Shown here piece after piece: positions 21,901 to 32,381 of a DNA stretch of 64,000 bases (position 1 is the first letter of the stretch; each line of letters opens with the position of its first letter). The stretch is from Diaphorobacter aerolatus (lineage in GTDB: Bacteria > Pseudomonadota > Gammaproteobacteria > Burkholderiales > Burkholderiaceae_C), in the NCBI RefSeq assembly GCF_014489535.1, contig NZ_CP060783.1, forward strand, positions 3,369,501-3,433,500, in the 5' to 3' direction. The position numbers and the translations under genes are program-made. Below the pieces are notes generated by a model that did no database searches, was not told the origin of the DNA, and worked only from the letters and a program-made list of their open reading frames with translations.

Positions 21901-23136
21901 TCAGCATCGACGCGCGCCCTTGATGCGCAGACCCCAGATCAATCCGGCGATTGCGGCGCTGGCCGAAGCTGCCAGCACACCGAGCTTGGCGGCGTTCAGC
22001 AGCGCTGCGTCGGCAAAGGCCAGCGTGCCGATGAAGATCGACATGGTGAAGCCAATGCCCGACAGCAAACCTGCGAGCAGCATGTGCGACCAGCGCATGT
22101 GTGGGGGCAATGCGCAGAGCCTGGATTGCACCGCGAGCCAGCTCATCAGCATCACGCCAGCGGGCTTGCCCAGCAGCAGCGCAGCGGCTATGGCAGCAGT
22201 CACGACGGCGCTGCTCGCATCGAGAGCGTTTGACGGAGCGGACTGCAAGGTGACGCCGGCGTTGGCCAGTGCGAACAGCGGCATGATGCCGAACGTCACC
22301 CAGGGATGCAGCGAGCAGGCCACGCGATCAACCGGCGCTGCGCTTTCACGACCCTGAAGCATTTGCACGGGAGTGACGAGGCCCAGCACCACGCCTGCCA
22401 GCGTGGGGTGCGCGCCGGTCTGCCAGATGCCCCACCACAGCACGGCTCCGGGCAGCACATAGAACCACGCGCGGCGTATGCCGAGCGCCTGCATGCAGAA
22501 CACCCCGAGCAGGCCGAGTGCGGCGATCAGCAGCATGCTCCACTGCAGTCCACCCGAATAGAACAGCGCGATGATCAGCACGGCAATCAGGTCGTCGATG
22601 ATCGCGAGCGTGAGCAGGAAGACGCGCAGTGCGGGTGGCATGCCGCGACCGAGCAGTGCGAGCACGCCCACCGCGAACGCGATGTCGGTGGCCGTGGGGA
22701 TGGCCCAGCCGCGCAGCAGTTCGCCCGCAGGAACGAGCGCGACATAGACCAGCGCGGGTACGGCCACGCCGCCCAATGCCGCCATCATCGGAAGCAGCGC
22801 CTGTCGGGGCTCGGCGAGCGCGCCGCTGTGCAGTTCGCGCCGGATCTCCATGCCGACGACGAGAAAGAACACGGTCATGAGTACGTCGTTGACCCAGAAG
22901 TGCGCGCTCTGCACAAACTCCCACGCGCCCAGCGAAACGCCGAGCGTGGCGTGCCAGAGTGCATGGTAGGAGTCCTGCGCGGGTGAGTTCGCCCACGCCA
23001 GCGCAGCGGCAGCCGCGAGCAACAGCATCACGCCGCCAGCGGCGTCTGAATGGATGAGGCGCGCTATGCGTGCGGTGCAGCGATGGGCAAAGGAAAGCGG
23101 CGCGGCAGGCCCGCAGTGAGAAGAGGTCTGTGTCAT
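21901..23136 (-). CDS. nhaA: Na+/H+ antiporter NhaA
   Basis: NhaA exports sodium in exchange for protons across the inner membrane. The 411-residue product has the family layout of about twelve membrane segments, starting after IHSDAAGGVMLLLAAAAALA. The signatures VNDVLMTVFFLVVGMEIRRE, PTATDIAFAVGVLALLG (Asp in the unwound helix TDIAF) and LTLAIIDDLIAVLIIALF (the two adjacent aspartates of the ion site) are intact. The ATG at 23136 is chosen over an upstream frame extension that is Cys/Ala-rich. No regulator (nhaR) is nearby. Confidence 0.94.
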   Translation of the reverse strand: MTQTSSHCGPAAPLSFAHRCTARIARLIHSDAAGGVMLLLAAAAALAWANSPAQDSYHALWHATLGVSLGAWEFVQSAHFWVNDVLMTVFFLVVGMEIRRELHSGALAEPRQALLPMMAALGGVAVPALVYVALVPAGELLRGWAIPTATDIAFAVGVLALLGRGMPPALRVFLLTLAIIDDLIAVLIIALFYSGGLQWSMLLIAALGLLGVFCMQALGIRRAWFYVLPGAVLWWGIWQTGAHPTLAGVVLGLVTPVQMLQGRESAAPVDRVACSLHPWVTFGIMPLFALANAGVTLQSAPSNALDASSAVVTAAIAAALLLGKPAGVMLMSWLAVQSRLCALPPHMRWSHMLLAGLLSGIGFTMSIFIGTLAFADAALLNAAKLGVLAASASAAIAGLIWGLRIKGARRC

Positions 23137-23359
23137 GTGTCGAGCAGGTTTTTTTGAATGCGCGCACGCGAAGCAATCCGCGCATTCTTCGGTTGCGCTG
23201 GCGGCCCGACCAGCACTGCAAAAACCTGCTCCGGCGCGCCTATGCGCCACGAGCACCCGGATGATATTTTAAGTGAAACAGGGCCTTGCCTGTCGCAAAG
23301 CCCCTGTTCTCGCTGCCAGGAATCGACGCGAGAATTCGTCGCAGCCGTGATCTTTCAAC

Positions 23360-23896
23360 TCAGGCGCGATTCGCTTCCGAGGGCTTGTCGGAGAGGCTCT
23401 GCGCAAGAAAGCCGACGGAAGAAAACGCCACCACGAACACCGCGAACACATAGGCCGCCGTTGCGAGACCAAGGCTGGTGCTGAAGCCCCATTTGAGCGC
23501 GCTGCATGCCAGTTCTGCCTGTGGATAGAGCACATCGCAGCGGTACGCTGGCGGCATGTGCACATACCAGGTGACGGCAATGAACATCAGCACCAGCACC
23601 ACAAAGCCGTTGCGGATGCGATGCGCCGGGGCCTGATGAAGCATGAACAGCAGCATCAGCGGAATGCTCGCGCCCCAGACAAACATCATGAACCAGCTGA
23701 GCACCGGCGAGGCCGACAGCAATGGCTGCAGCCATTGCATCTTCGGCATGTTGTCGATGGCGGCAAGCACGTCCCACACGAAGGGCAGTACGAAACCGGC
23801 GATCGCCAGGCTTGCCAGAGCAAAGGCCAGCAGCAGATTCCGGCCACGATGCGATGGTTGGCGAATCGGGTTGTGCGATGAAGTCGTTGCAAGCAT
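23360..23896 (-). CDS. Four-segment membrane protein of unknown function
   Basis: A 178-residue protein starting MLATTSSHNPIRQPSHRGRN after an excellent AGGAGGTG ribosome binding site, which decides the start over the longer frame to 24070. It has four hydrophobic segments (LLLAFALASLAIAGFVLPFV; VLSWFMMFVWGASIPLML; GFVVLVLMFIAVTWYV; LGLATAAYVFAVFVVAFSS). No catalytic or binding motif is visible and I do not recognise the family. It is flanked by nhaA and the DsbD-type gene on the same strand. Confidence 0.65.
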   Translation of the reverse strand: MLATTSSHNPIRQPSHRGRNLLLAFALASLAIAGFVLPFVWDVLAAIDNMPKMQWLQPLLSASPVLSWFMMFVWGASIPLMLLFMLHQAPAHRIRNGFVVLVLMFIAVTWYVHMPPAYRCDVLYPQAELACSALKWGFSTSLGLATAAYVFAVFVVAFSSVGFLAQSLSDKPSEANRA

Positions 23897-24099
23897 GGCC
23901 CACCTCCTGTGCGCTACAGGGCGGGCAGTGGCCACTCGATTCAGTGAGGCACATCTTGGTGACTCATCCGGAGCTTGACGCGGCCGCTGCGACGCCGAGT
24001 GTGGATTGGATGCAGTATCCCCGGACGCCCTCAGTCTAGAGCTTTCATGCGAGCGGCGCTTGTAGGCCAAGCGCCATCCACGGTGGGACTAACCCGCGG

Positions 24100-26352
24100 T
24101 CAGAGCGCCGCCAGCGCCGACTGCACCTCGCTCTTGCTGATCAATTCGGTCAGCACCACGGGCGGTTTGCCGGGCGCGTACAACACATAGACCGGCACGC
24201 CGCTGCGGCCCAGTTCGCGCAAGGCGGCGGTGATCTGCGGATCGCGGCGTGTCCAGTCGGCGCGCAGCAGCGCAACGTTTCTGCTTGCGAAATCCTGCAT
24301 CACGGCGGCATCGGCGAGCGTCGTGGTCTTGTTGTACTGGCAGGTCACGCACCAGGCGGCGGTGAAATCGACGAACACCGGCTGGCCTTGCGCCACGAGC
24401 TGCTCGGGCAGGCCGCTCTGCCACGCGCGCCAGGCGTTCGTGCCGACGTTTCCGGATGCGACCACCGAAGACTCGGGCAGCAACTGCGTGACGCGCGGCA
24501 TCCACATCCAGCCCAGCACCGCCAGCACGATCATCGAGATCGGCGCTACAACCATGCGGCTCTTGCCGTGCAGGGAGAACAGCGCCCAGATCGCCATCGC
24601 CAACGCGACGAGCAGCGCGAGCAGGGCGGCCGCACCGTTGATGCCGCTTTGCTGACCGAGCACCCACACCAGCCACACGACCGTCGCGAACATCGGAAAG
24701 GCCATGAAGCGGCGCAGCGTGTCCATCCAAGCGCCGGGGCGCGGCATGGCGCGCGCGACGGCGGGAATCCAGCTCGCGAGCAGATAGGGCAGGGCCAGAC
24801 CCAGGCCCAGTGCCGCAAAGATGGACAGCGCCTGGAACGCGGGCAGCGTCGCCGTCAGACCGAGCGATGCACCCATGAATGGAGCGGTGCAGGGCGAGGC
24901 CACGGCCACCGCAAGCACGCCCGTCAGGAACGAATCCGCGACCGGATGCCTGGCCTGCATGCTGGCCACCGAGGAAGGCAGCAGGCTGCGCATTTCAAAC
25001 ACACCCGCAAGATTCAATCCGATGATGGTGAACAGCGCGGCAAGCGCCGCCACCACCGCCGGTGACTGCAACTGAAACCCCCAGCCCACGGCCTCGCCCG
25101 CAGCACGCAGGCCGAGCATCAGTGCGCCGAGCGCGAGAAACGACAGCACCACGCCAGCGGTGTAGGCCACGCCGCTCACGCGATGCGCGCGGCGATCCTG
25201 CGAATGCTGCGCGAAGCCGACCACCTTGATCGCAAGTACCGGAAACACGCACGGCATGAGGTTCAGGATCAGGCCGCCAACGAGGGCACCGAACAGCGCC
25301 GTGAGCCAGATACCAACCGGCGCGGCAGAGATCGAAGACGGCGTTGTCCCGGCATTGGGGTTGCCGACAGTCGCCTGCCCGCCGCCCAATTGCGCATTGG
25401 CCTTGAGCGCGGCCTCCAGCGCGGGCGACACGGTGGCGGGTGCCGCCGTTGCGGGCCAGCCGCCATCGACCGGCAATTCGGCACGCCAGCCCTGGCCGTC
25501 GCTCGCGACGACGATGGGCATGGGCGAGGGGCTTTCGCTGCGCTGCCTGGACAGCGGCACGCGCGCGGTCCAGACATCGCCATCCCACTGTTGCTGGATG
25601 TCGGCGGCGGTCTCGATCACGGCTTCGGTTTCGGGGAAGAACGCGAGCGTCTTGCCCTTGATGCTGGCGGGCAGTCCGGCCACGCGTACCGACAGCGCGT
25701 CACCGTCGACCTTTACCGAACCCCTGGCGCTCGCGTCCGCAGGCAGGTTGGCCGGATGGGCTTTGGCCGCTGCTTCGAACGCCGCCGAATGCAGGGCGGT
25801 CGTGCCCTGTATCGGTACCTGTAGCGTGAACTGTCCTTCTTCGGGAATGCATTCCTTGCGGCACACCAGCCAGGTGGCGTTCACCTGAAAGGTCGCATTC
25901 TTGGCGAGCGGGCCGGGGTTGTAGGTGCTGGCCACGGTCATCGGCACCGGCAAAAGCACCGTGCCCTCGTAGCCAAAATTGGCGAGCGTTCCCAGCGGAA
26001 TCTTTTGCGGTACGGGCCAGGCGATCTCGCCCGCTTCGATGCCCTCGGGCAGCTTCCATTCGAGCTGCGTGGGAAGGCCCGAGTCGCCGGGATTCTTCCA
26101 GTAGGTGTGCCATTCGGGCTGGTGCGTGATCGACAGGCCCAGCCACAGAGGCTTGCCCGGGCCTACGCCCTCGGGCGCCTGGGCAATCAGCTCGGCCTGA
26201 ACGTGCGGCGTGGTCACCGTGCTGCTGCCCAGTGCCGCGCCGCTGCTGGGCTTGAGCTGGATTTGCGCACCCGCGCCAAACGACAGCGCGCTTGCCGCTA
26301 CGAAAAAAAGAGTGGGCAGCCAGCGCTGCGATCGTGTGGAAGACATGACCAT
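24100..26352 (-). CDS. dsbD: DsbD/ScsB-type protein-disulfide reductase
   Basis: A 750-residue three-part protein that carries electrons across the inner membrane to periplasmic thiol partners. After a signal peptide (FFVAASALSFGAGA) comes a periplasmic domain with a CRKEC pair (in TWLVCRKECIPEEG), then eight or so membrane segments of the DsbD/CcdA type with conserved Cys in LNLMPCVFPVLAIK and SPCTAPFMGA, then a C-terminal thioredoxin domain with FTAAWCVTCQYNK. The N-terminal domain, with its CxxxC, resembles ScsB-type proteins more than E. coli DsbD, so the substrate may differ from the classic cytochrome c/DsbC set. The ATG at 26346 is an alternative start. Confidence 0.88.
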   Translation of the reverse strand: MVMSSTRSQRWLPTLFFVAASALSFGAGAQIQLKPSSGAALGSSTVTTPHVQAELIAQAPEGVGPGKPLWLGLSITHQPEWHTYWKNPGDSGLPTQLEWKLPEGIEAGEIAWPVPQKIPLGTLANFGYEGTVLLPVPMTVASTYNPGPLAKNATFQVNATWLVCRKECIPEEGQFTLQVPIQGTTALHSAAFEAAAKAHPANLPADASARGSVKVDGDALSVRVAGLPASIKGKTLAFFPETEAVIETAADIQQQWDGDVWTARVPLSRQRSESPSPMPIVVASDGQGWRAELPVDGGWPATAAPATVSPALEAALKANAQLGGGQATVGNPNAGTTPSSISAAPVGIWLTALFGALVGGLILNLMPCVFPVLAIKVVGFAQHSQDRRAHRVSGVAYTAGVVLSFLALGALMLGLRAAGEAVGWGFQLQSPAVVAALAALFTIIGLNLAGVFEMRSLLPSSVASMQARHPVADSFLTGVLAVAVASPCTAPFMGASLGLTATLPAFQALSIFAALGLGLALPYLLASWIPAVARAMPRPGAWMDTLRRFMAFPMFATVVWLVWVLGQQSGINGAAALLALLVALAMAIWALFSLHGKSRMVVAPISMIVLAVLGWMWMPRVTQLLPESSVVASGNVGTNAWRAWQSGLPEQLVAQGQPVFVDFTAAWCVTCQYNKTTTLADAAVMQDFASRNVALLRADWTRRDPQITAALRELGRSGVPVYVLYAPGKPPVVLTELISKSEVQSALAAL

Positions 26353-26672
26353 GGATGTGAGCCTGAGGACCGGCTTAGGTTCCCTATTGTGTCAGCCATG
26401 CGGGTTTGCCTTGTGTATGGCGGGATTGTCCCTGCGCCCCGTGCAGCGCGATATCGGCGTTCAGGCCGGTCACCGGCCACTATGGTTTGTACCGAGTGCC
26501 GTCGCGGCACCGCGGTCTGCCGCGCCTGCCCCTTCGAGTGAGGCGCGCCTTTTTTCCTGACCGTGATTCGCCGCGCGAATGCTTGTATTGGCTTTTGCAA
26601 TTGGACTTTGCGCGCTGGCCCTTGCAATGATCTTTTTTCTCAAGCCTTCGAACCTATAAGGAGACAAGCCTC
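26353..26672. other. Divergent promoter region between the DsbD-type gene and the Bug receptor
   Basis: 320 bp between divergent starts. It contains the AAGGAGA ribosome binding site of the Bug gene at 26656-26662. I see no operator or RNA structure that I can name. Confidence 0.4.
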
Positions 26673-27652
26673 ATGCACGGGATTTCGCGTCGGGGAGTTT
26701 TGACGGCAACGGCGGCGAGTGTCGCCGCGCTGGGTTTGCCGCAATGGTCATTGGCATCGGGAAAATATCCGGACAAGCCGGTGCGCGTCGTCGTTCCGTT
26801 TCCGGCGGGGGCACCACCGACGTGGTGGCGCGCCTCGTTTTGCAGAAGATGGGCGAGGCGCTGGGGCAATCGTTCATCGTCGAGAACAAGGGCGGTGCCA
26901 ACGGCGCCATCGGCACGGAATACGTCGCGCGGGCCACGCCAGACGGCTACACGCTGCTCTTCAATACCGCCGGTGCGCAGACCCTCACGCCGGTGATCAG
27001 CAAGACCAACTACGAGGCGCTCGCGAGCTTCGAGCCCATTGGTCTGGTCTGCGATGTCGGCTTCGTGGTGATTGCGCGCAAGGATCTGCCGGCCAACAAC
27101 ATCCAGGAACTGATCGCGCTGGCGAAGAAGACCGACAAGCCGCTGTCCGCGTCGTCGGGCAGCAGCATGATCTCGCTGGTGACCGAACAGTTCAAGAAGT
27201 CCATCAACGCGCCAGCCGTGATCAACGCGCAATACAAGGGCACCAGCCCGCAGATGCAGGCCGTCGTGGCCGGTGAGGTGGATTTCTCCTTCGATTCGTT
27301 TGTCTCGGTCGAAATGATCAAGGCCGGCAAGGTGAAGGCGCTCGGCGTGGTTCTGCCCCAGCGGGCCGATTCGTTTCCGCAGGTGCCCACGCTCAAGGAG
27401 TCGGGCATCCAGGGCATGGAGTTCGGCTCGTGGGCGGGCATGCTTGCGCCCAAGGGCACACCGAAACCCATCGTCGACGAACTCTCCATGCAACTGGCAA
27501 AGATCGTCAAGCTCCCCGACGTGGTGGCCAAACTCAAGGCCTATGACTACGTGCCGCGCTTTGAAAACCCCGAGGAATTCGGCAAGCACATCCAGGCCGA
27601 TACCGATCGCTGGAAACGCGTGGTCAAGGAGACCGGGTTCAAGATCGAGTAG
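26673..27652 (+). CDS. Bug/TctC-family periplasmic solute receptor, frameshifted in this sequence
   Basis: These receptors bind small carboxylates and are greatly expanded in betaproteobacteria. The start MHGISRRGVLTATAASVAA is a twin-arginine type signal peptide, followed by the mature start YPDKPVRVVVPFPAG. The frame then breaks at the G run 26807-26811; one extra G gives PAGGTTDVVARLVLQKMGEA, the canonical Bug sequence, and the rest (VENKGGANGAIGTEYVARA, YKGTSPQMQAVVAGEVDF) continues intact to the stop. The repaired protein is about 326 residues, normal for the family. No tctA/tctB partner is adjacent, as is usual for orphan Bug proteins. The ligand is unknown. Confidence 0.88.
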
Positions 27653-29086
27653 GACTTGATCGCTGGCCGCTGGCTGCCGGGGCCAGCATTCGCGCCTTGC
27701 GCCAGTTGCCCCAGCGGTAATACGCCATGGTCATCAGCATGGAGCAGAACGCGCTGATGGGAAAGCTCCACCAGATCGCGTCTGCGCCCCACATCGGTTG
27801 CAGAAAGCGTGCCACGGGCACGCGAATGCCCCACATCGCGATGCCGAGAATGATGAGCGGCGGGACGACGGAGCCCGTCGAGCGGACGACACCCGACAGC
27901 ACGAACGTCACACCGAAGAACAGAAACGATCCGATCGCGATGTGGTTGAGGTGGCGCGCGGTTTCGATGGCCTCGCTCCCCGGCGGCAGAAACCAGCCCA
28001 TCATGAAACGGTCGGCCAGCACGATGATCGCGATCAGCGTGCCGGTCATGGCGATGTTGCAGATCACGCCCGCGCGCGCCGTGCCTTCCACGCGATCCCA
28101 CAACTGCGCGCCCACGTTCTGCGCAGCCATCGACGAACACGCCGCGCCAATGGCCATGGCGGGCATCTGCACGTAGGTCCATAGCTGGAGCGCGGCGCCA
28201 TAGGCCGACGCGGTGTGCACGCCGTAGGCATTCACCATCGAGATCATGGCGATCATGGCAAGCGAGATCATCACCATCTGCGCGCCCATGGGCAGCCCCT
28301 TGGTGATCAGCGCCTTGAGGATGGTCCAGTCCGGCTTGAACAGCCCCAGCTCCTGGCTGCCGATCCACAGCGGATGGGCCCGCATGCGCAGCCAAAGCAG
28401 CATCAGGGCGAAACCGATGGCATTGGCGATGAAGGTGGCAAGCGCCGACCCCGTCATACCCAGCCTGGGCACGGACCCCAGCCGAAGATCAGCAGCGGGT
28501 TGAGCGCGGTATCGAGAACCACCACGAGTAGCAGAAACCAGAACGGCGTTTTGGTATCGCCCGCACCGCGCAGCACCGCCGAGACGAAGGCGAACAGATA
28601 CAGCAGCGGAATCGCGAGGAAGATGACTTCAAGATAGGCCTGCGCCAGCGGCAGTGCGTCGGCGGGCGTGCCCATCCACACCATCAGTTTGCGCGACAGC
28701 GGCCAGCCAATGGCGGCGATCACCACCGATGCCGCGCCGAAGAACGTCGCGCTCGAACCCAGCACACGCTTGGCCTGCGCGACGTTGTGCGCGCCCATGG
28801 CTTGCGCCACCAGAATGGACGCCGCCATGCCGACGCCGAAAATCAGGCCGATCAGGGCGAACATCACATTGTTGGCATTGGCCGTCGCGGTGAGCGCGGC
28901 TTCGCCCAGAAAGCGTCCGATCCACATCGCATTGATCGAGCCGTTGAGCGACTGCAGCACGTTGCCCGCCAGAATCGGCAGTGAAAACACGAACAGCGTC
29001 ATGCCGATCGGGCCGACGGTGAGGTCGCGTGTCGGTGTGCGTCGCGGCAGATTCTCCGGCTTTGTTTTGGTGGACTGATCGGGCAT
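27639..29086 (-). CDS. MATE-family multidrug/cation exporter, frameshifted in this sequence
   Basis: The N-terminal half begins MPDQSTKTKPENLPRR and runs through typical MATE helices (MTLFVFSLPILAGNVLQSLN, ALIGLIFGVGMAASILVAQ, VSAVLRGAGDTKTPFW). The frame is lost at the C run 28476-28479 (a G run on the coding strand). One added G joins LNPLLIFGWG to the second half starting VPRLGMTGSALATF, giving the expected twelve-helix protein of about 482 residues. MATE proteins export cationic drugs using Na+ or H+ gradients. The last codons overlap the end of the convergent Bug gene by 14 bp. The ATG at 29086 is the start that removes a non-homologous extension. Confidence 0.85.
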
Positions 29087-29227
29087 AACTGCGCAGTGTG
29101 ATCGCTGGCCCCGCTGAAATCTGCCAGACAATGGCGCGAAAGCGGCGTGGCTGCGCAGCGGCGGGCACATGCTGCCACAATGCTTCAGGCCGATGCCCAT
29201 CGTTCGTTCGCCGATTCCGTTTACGCC

Positions 29228-30090
29228 ATGACAGCTCCCACATTCTCGACAACCGCGCCATCTGCCCACTCGCACAATGCCTGGCCCTCGCGCCAGTGGG
29301 CGCAGGTGAGCGCGCACGATTTTGCCGCTGCACGCACCAGCGGACTTGCCGAAGCCACCATCGCCGTACTGCCCGTCGCCGCCGTCGAGCAGCACGGCCC
29401 GCATTTGCCGCTTGGTGTGGACGCGGCCTTGTTGCAGGGCGTGATCGATGCGGCCCTGCCAAAGATTCCGGTGGAGCTTCCGGCGCTTTTCCTGCCGCCG
29501 CAGAATGTCGGGCTGAGCACCGAACACCTGAGCTATCCGGGCACGCTGACGCTCTCGCCAGCGACCGTCATCGCGCTGTGGACCGAGCTTGGCGCATGCG
29601 TGGCGCGGGCCGGCATTGGCAAGCTCCTGCTACTCAATGGCCACGGCGGGCAGGTCAGCGTGATGGACATCGTCGCGCGCGAGTTGCGCATGCACCATGG
29701 TCTGATGGTCTACAGCGCGAGCTGGTTCAGCCTGCCGTTGCCCGGCGAGGTGAGCGAGCAATTCAGCGCCGAGGAACATCGCTTCGGCATCCACGCGGGC
29801 AGATCGAGACCTCGATGATGCTGCATCTCCTGCCCGAAGCCGTGCACATGGAACGTGCGAAGCACTGGCGCTCGACGTCGCAGGATCGTGCCGAGACATT
29901 CGAGATTCTGGGCAATGGCCGCAGCGCAAAAATGGGCTGGGCCATCGAGGACTACAACGAAAGCGGCGCCGTCGGCGACGCGGCATCGGCAAGTGCGCAA
30001 AAGGGCCAGCGCGTCGTGCAGGCCGCAGGCACATCGCTTGCGAAGCTGCTCACCGAACTGCATGCGCTGACGTTGCCGAGAGCACTGTGA
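29228..30090 (+). CDS. Creatininase-family amidohydrolase, frameshifted in this sequence
   Basis: The family includes creatinine amidohydrolase and mycofactocin-type MftE proteins, metal enzymes that open small cyclic amides. The metal and active-site motifs are present: LPVAAVEQHGPHLPLGVDA (Glu and His), LNGHGGQVSVMD and an HRFGIHAG motif. The frame breaks in the G run 29797-29799; one added G gives GIHAGQIETSMMLHLLPE, the family continuation, and the other frame carries on to a stop at 30090. The repaired length is about 287 residues. The start at 29228 gives MTAPTFSTTAP; a GTG further up is possible. The real substrate cannot be told. Confidence 0.82.
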
Positions 30091-30132
30091 TCGATTGAAC
30101 ACCAGGATTTTTCATTCATCTCAACGACCAGC

Positions 30133-30570
30133 ATGAGCCAAGCAGCAGACATTCCCGCCTACCCCGCAGAACCGGATCACATGGTCTTCGCACTGCCTAT
30201 GCCCATGGCGCAGGCCTTCGGGCTCAAGGGAGAGGCCATCGGCAATGACCGTGCACGCATCCGCATGCCTTACCAGCAGCAATTCACCAACAGCCGTGGC
30301 GACATGCACGGCGGCGCGATTGCCACGCTGCTCGACGTGGGACTGTCGGCCGCCGCGCGGGCCCACGATCCCGCACGCTATGGCGTGATCACCGTGGACC
30401 TGACCATTCACTACATCGCGCCTGCTTCGGGCGACGTGATCTGCACGGCGGTCTGCGAGAAACGCGGCCTCAGCCTGAGCTTCGTGCGCGGCGAGTTGCG
30501 CAACGACGCAGGTGACCTGCTGGGCATGGCGAGTGGCACCTTCAAGCTCGTGGATCGCACCAAGAGCTGA
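30133..30570 (+). CDS. PaaI-like hotdog-fold thioesterase
   Basis: A 145-residue hotdog protein with the signature FTNSRGDMHGGAIATLLDVGLS, in which the Asp/His-Gly-Gly segment starts the central hotdog helix, followed by VITVDLTIHYIAPASGDVI. PaaI-type enzymes cleave acyl-CoA thioesters, often arylacetyl-CoA in the phenylacetate pathway, but no paa genes are adjacent. The gene stands 42 bp after the creatininase-like gene on the same strand and may be cotranscribed with it. Confidence 0.85.
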   Translation: MSQAADIPAYPAEPDHMVFALPMPMAQAFGLKGEAIGNDRARIRMPYQQQFTNSRGDMHGGAIATLLDVGLSAAARAHDPARYGVITVDLTIHYIAPASGDVICTAVCEKRGLSLSFVRGELRNDAGDLLGMASGTFKLVDRTKS

Positions 30571-30577
30571 CGCGCGA

Positions 30578-31252
30578 TCACGCGTAGGTGATCCAGTCGT
30601 GGTGCGTGTCGGAATCCAGATGCGCGAGCGTGTTGAAGGTTTGCAGCATCAGGCGCTTGGGGCTGATGCTGAATTCCGTCACCGCGCTGTTGCGGATGCG
30701 CATGTTCAGCGCAATCATCATTTCGGCGGGCGTGGACAGCACCTCGCTGATCGCCGTGGCAATCGGGCCGCCACTGGACACCAGCAACACGTTATGCCCG
30801 GCGTGGCGATCCCGTACCTGATCCAGCACGCCGCGCACGCCGCCCGAGAAATCTTCCCAGCTCGGCATGCCCTGGGGTGTGACGGTGCCGCTCATCCATT
30901 GCGCAAGCGCATCGCAGAGCAGGCGGAAATGCTGCTTGTACAGCTCGGGCGTGTTGACTGCCAGGCGCGGTCCGGGACGGATGGCTTCGATCAGCGCGTG
31001 GCTGTCGTATTCATTGAGTGCGGGCGTGACGACGAGCGGATCGCATGGCATCCGCAGGCCCTCGCAGATGCCCGCCAGCGTCTGCTCATGGCGCAGCATC
31101 GATCCGCGCATGACCGCGTCAAAACGCATCCCGCGCTCGCGCCAATACTCCCCCAGCCGCACGGCCTGCGCATGGCCGCGCGGACTCAGTTGATCGTAGT
31201 TGTCCGCGCCAAACGAAGCCTGACCGTGGCGCACAAGGTAGAGCGTTCCCAT
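30578..31252 (-). CDS. Histidine phosphatase superfamily protein
   Basis: A 224-residue protein beginning MGTLYLVRHGQASFGADNYD, with the phosphohistidine motif RHG, a second conserved region MRGSMLRHEQT, and the C-terminal catalytic His region (VLLVSSGGPIATAI) in which the usual His-Gly pair reads SGG. The loss of the canonical second His is worth noting: in phosphoglycerate mutase relatives this position is normally VTHGG. The ATG at 31252 is preferred to the longer frame. The gene converges on the thioesterase gene with 7 bp between stops. Substrate unknown. Confidence 0.8.
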   Translation of the reverse strand: MGTLYLVRHGQASFGADNYDQLSPRGHAQAVRLGEYWRERGMRFDAVMRGSMLRHEQTLAGICEGLRMPCDPLVVTPALNEYDSHALIEAIRPGPRLAVNTPELYKQHFRLLCDALAQWMSGTVTPQGMPSWEDFSGGVRGVLDQVRDRHAGHNVLLVSSGGPIATAISEVLSTPAEMMIALNMRIRNSAVTEFSISPKRLMLQTFNTLAHLDSDTHHDWITYA

Positions 31253-31394
31253 GGGCGGATTGTGGTCTGGCGGGGTACTGAAACCTGTCTCTGCGGAGAC
31301 TCCCGCTTCAGCGCCGACTTGCGCCGCGCGCCATCTCGGCAGTCGGCAGCAAGCCACGTACCGAACCCATGATCACGGGCGGCAGCGGGCGTGT

Positions 31395-32381
31395 TCAGGC
31401 AAGTACCCTGGAGAACACCGCGGCGTCCACATTGCCACCGGAGAGCGCGGCGCCGACGACCAATCCCTTGAGCTGCCGGGCTTCCTGCATGGCTGCGGCG
31501 AATGCGGCTGCGCCAGCGCCCTCGGCGACGTTGTGCGTGTCTTCAAAGATGGCTTTCATCGCGGCGGCCACCTCGTCGTCGCTGACCTGCACCACATGGT
31601 CGAGGTGCTGCATCAGGATGGCCAGCGCAGTCTCATCGGCCACGCGCACGGCAAGGCCGTCAGCGATTTGCGTGGAGACCGGCGCCTCGATCACGCGACC
31701 CGCCGCGATGGAGTCGGCATAGGTCGTTGCGTGCCGGCTCACCACGCCGACGATGCGCACCGGATGATTGAGCGTGAGCTTGGCGGCGATGGCCGAACAC
31801 ACGCCCGAGCCAAGACCGATGGGCACGTAGGCCACGTCCATGTCGGGAACGGCCTTGAAGAATTCCCACCACAGCGTGGCCACGCCGCCGAGCAGGTCTG
31901 CATGAAAGCTGGGCACCATGAGCGCACCGCTTTGAGCGGCCAGCGCGATGGCGTGCTCGCGCGCGGCCTGGAAGTCGTCGCCGTGCTCGATCAGTTCTGC
32001 GCCGAGCGCGCGCATCGCGGCGTTTTTCTCCACCGAGTTGCCATATGGCACGACGATGGTGCAGCGCACGTCGTTCTTGCGCGCGGCCCAGGCAATGCTT
32101 TGGCCGTGGTTGCCGCGCGTGGCGCTGATCACCTGCGCAGGCAATTCGCCGCGCTGCGCGAGCCGGTCAAAAAACGTGAGTCCACCGCGAATCTTGAAGG
32201 CACCGACGGGGTTGTGGTTCTCATGCTTGAGCCAGCAATCCGTGCCGAGCCGCTGTGACAGCAGCGCCCAGCGGTATTGCGGCGTGGCCTGGAATTCGCC
32301 GTAGACGGTGCGCGCGGCGGCTTCGATTTGCGCCAGCGTTGGCAATGTGTCGATGGCAGAGGGTGAAAGATTGGCGTTCAT
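31395..32381 (-). CDS. PLP-dependent threonine/serine dehydratase-like enzyme
   Basis: A fold-type II PLP enzyme of 328 residues. The cofactor lysine lies in NHNPVGAFKIRGGLTFF, followed by SATRGNHGQSIAWAA (the Asn-Gly-His loop that positions substrate) and the phosphate-binding glycines in PIGLGSGVCSAIAA. It most resembles threonine dehydratase-like and hydroxyamino-acid ammonia-lyases without a regulatory ACT domain. It forms a tight operon with three upstream genes (4 bp overlap with the VOC-type gene). The exact substrate is not clear from sequence. Confidence 0.8.
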   Translation of the reverse strand: MNANLSPSAIDTLPTLAQIEAAARTVYGEFQATPQYRWALLSQRLGTDCWLKHENHNPVGAFKIRGGLTFFDRLAQRGELPAQVISATRGNHGQSIAWAARKNDVRCTIVVPYGNSVEKNAAMRALGAELIEHGDDFQAAREHAIALAAQSGALMVPSFHADLLGGVATLWWEFFKAVPDMDVAYVPIGLGSGVCSAIAAKLTLNHPVRIVGVVSRHATTYADSIAAGRVIEAPVSTQIADGLAVRVADETALAILMQHLDHVVQVSDDEVAAAMKAIFEDTHNVAEGAGAAAFAAAMQEARQLKGLVVGAALSGGNVDAAVFSRVLA

